This document shows positions 4,144 to 5,346 of a stretch of 5,346 nt of DNA, piece after piece. Both the position numbers and the translations under genes were made by a program. The notes beneath the pieces were generated by a model that ran no database searches, was not told the DNA's origin, and was given only the letters and a program-made list of their open reading frames with translations. The DNA comes from an uncultured Bacilli bacterium (GTDB lineage Bacteria > Bacillota_I > Bacilli_A > RF39 > UBA660): contig CANQLF010000047.1 of the NCBI GenBank assembly GCA_947624635.1, positions 1 through 5,346 of the forward strand, given 5' to 3'. Every line of letters begins with the position of its first letter. Position 1 is the first letter of the stretch.

Positions 4144-5346
4144 TTATTCTTCAGGTCCAATTACGTAAGATCCATATTGTGATGCTATTGTTCTTCCATA
4201 ATATATAATACTACCTAGTTTAGTTCCTGATTTTATTGTTATTACTGGTAATGTATAAGTAAGTTCCGAATTTAAATTATGTGACATTATAGATCCAGAG
4301 GAAATACGAGCTACACTATTTTCTGAAGTTGCTGTCATAAGTACTGTATTGTTAATATATGGAACATTGAAAGTTGTCATTTTATTAAATAATCCACCAG
4401 CTAGAACAGCTTCATCAGCAGTTGGTAATCCTATAAATGCTCTTACTATATGATTCTCACTACATTCTAGCGTTGGTTCTGGAACATCTTTATTTAATCT
4501 TTCTCTTACTTTTTCTCCATCTGTATCATTACAAAACTCTGTTTCTTGTATCATTTCCTTTTCATCATCACTAAATGTCTTATCATACCATTCTTCTAAA
4601 ACTTTTTTTACATTACTTTCTGAATATTTTGTACTTCCTGTTTCACTATATTTAATAGGATTTTCAAATTCATCTATATAATAGCGATAACTTTCATTTA
4701 ATATCAAAGTTACACTATCATCAGCATTTATTCTCAATATTTTCCATCCAATTGGCAATCCTGCATAAACGCCATCTTTTACTTTTCCGAAAAATACATA
4801 AAACTCTGGAGCATATCCCCTAAAGTAATAAATATTTTGATTTTGCATTTTAAAAAGTCCATTATCTTCTAATAAATAATAATAGTCATCTATAGTTCCA
4901 TTATTATCTTTGTAAGTTGAATAAGTTTTATAGGATGGTTTCCTATTCTTTATCTCAAAATCTTTTTTTATTGCATCTACAAGCGTTTCACCAGCTCTTG
5001 ATGTTTGATTAGTTGTATTAGCAGTAATTTCTACATCAAATGTTATTCCTTGTAATTGATTTTGCTCTTCTTCTGTATCGGATATATATATGAATAGTAC
5101 GTAATCTAATGATTGATCTTTTTTTAAGCTTGTGTTATATAGTAGTTTATGTTTATAATCTGGCGTTTCAAAGTCTCCCATTTTTTTTAGATTATAACTT
5201 AATAAATTCATAAAGGGACCACTATCATACTTTTTATCTAACAATATATACTTAATATCACTTAAACTGCCACCTTCTAGTTTATTACCATCTTTATCTT
5301 CAGTATTTAATTTAAGATTTTTAGCTTGTAAATTTAAGTCAAAATT
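4144..5346 (-). CDS. Large predicted surface/secreted protein of uncultured-Firmicutes type, N-terminus outside the window
   Basis: The frame is open from the window edge to TAA at 4146-4144, giving 400 visible residues; the true start is beyond 5346. The TTG at 5244 is internal and has no ribosome site. Visible layout: a beta-rich segment with YVLFIYISD...LQGITFDVEITA (about 82-108), resembling the end of SipW-dependent camelysin/TasA-like surface domains. Then YYFRGYAPEFYVFFGK (173-188), GWKILRINADDSVTLIL (200-216), YSESNVKKVLEEWYDKTF (241-258), EFCND (270-274), a second cysteine at 295, and AFIGLPTADEAVLAGG (303-318). It closes with LPVITIKSG (366-374) and YVIG near the end. This block order is familiar from many hypothetical proteins in gut Firmicutes genomes, often written YFRG / WRIIRIN.DGS / FCND / GL.TADE..AGG; their function is unknown. 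There is no sorting signal or anchor at the C-terminus. A secreted location is inferred, since the signal peptide would lie outside the window. Confidence 0.75.
   Translation of the reverse strand, partial: NFDLNLQAKNLKLNTEDKDGNKLEGGSLSDIKYILLDKKYDSGPFMNLLSYNLKKMGDFETPDYKHKLLYNTSLKKDQSLDYVLFIYISDTEEEQNQLQGITFDVEITANTTNQTSRAGETLVDAIKKDFEIKNRKPSYKTYSTYKDNNGTIDDYYYLLEDNGLFKMQNQNIYYFRGYAPEFYVFFGKVKDGVYAGLPIGWKILRINADDSVTLILNESYRYYIDEFENPIKYSETGSTKYSESNVKKVLEEWYDKTFSDDEKEMIQETEFCNDTDGEKVRERLNKDVPEPTLECSENHIVRAFIGLPTADEAVLAGGLFNKMTTFNVPYINNTVLMTATSENSVARISSGSIMSHNLNSELTYTLPVITIKSGTKLGSIIYYGRTIASQYGSYVIGPEE

Noticed and set aside
5211..5244. TTG at 5244 or ATG at 5211 as the true start of the surface protein
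   Set aside because: The frame stays open with protein-like composition to the window edge, no ribosome site precedes either codon, and related proteins have long N-terminal regions.
1..5346. Alternative genetic code (TGA as Trp), as in many AT-rich Mollicutes
   Set aside because: Trp residues checked in CotE, MiaB and CdsA are TGG, and no conserved position needs a recoded TGA.
1..5346. CRISPR array, tRNA or rRNA gene, IS element
   Set aside because: No regularly spaced direct repeats, no cloverleaf-like or rRNA-like segment, and no transposase-like protein was seen on either strand.

Overview
The window is very AT-rich chromosomal DNA. It reads with the standard bacterial code: Trp is TGG and no in-frame TGA is read as Trp. 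Every supported protein gene lies on the minus strand. Strong AAGGAGG-type ribosome sites, consensus sigma-A promoters, the Bacillus-type pair miaB-cotE, and S16 followed by KhpA all point to a low-GC Firmicute of the class Bacilli. CotE implies a spore-forming lineage or one with spore-forming ancestry. The dockerin domain and the surface-protein family at the right edge suggest an uncultured host- or gut-associated Bacilli lineage, but that is inference.

Layout in minus-strand transcription order, right to left. (a) 5346-4144: the C-terminal 400 residues of a large predicted surface or secreted protein whose start lies outside the window. (b) 4143-3980: an intergenic stretch with a hairpin that makes a better terminator on the plus strand, an unexplained GC-richer island (4050-4097), and an extended -10 promoter for miaB. 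(c) 3970-2537: miaB (tRNA ms2i6A37 synthase), closed by a hairpin terminator that contains its stop codon. (d) 2480-1950: cotE (outer spore coat morphogenetic protein), preceded by a mother-cell (sigma-K-like) promoter candidate and closed by a strong terminator. (e) 1872-1355: rpsP-khpA, overlapping by one base, driven by a near-perfect sigma-A promoter whose -35 hexamer lies inside the cotE terminator stem. (f) 1239-1: a second unit with its own promoter, encoding a type IV prepilin-like protein that ends in a type I dockerin, followed 29 bases later by cdsA (phosphatidate cytidylyltransferase), whose 3' end is outside the window.

Most genes are housekeeping: tRNA modification, ribosome, RNA binding, phospholipid precursor. 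The most unusual item is the prepilin-dockerin fusion. It joins a membrane-anchored, pilus-assembling N-terminus to the plug module that normally docks cellulosomal enzymes onto cohesins, and it sits directly upstream of the essential gene cdsA. No cohesin, pilus ATPase, prepilin peptidase, CRISPR array, IS element, tRNA or rRNA is visible here.
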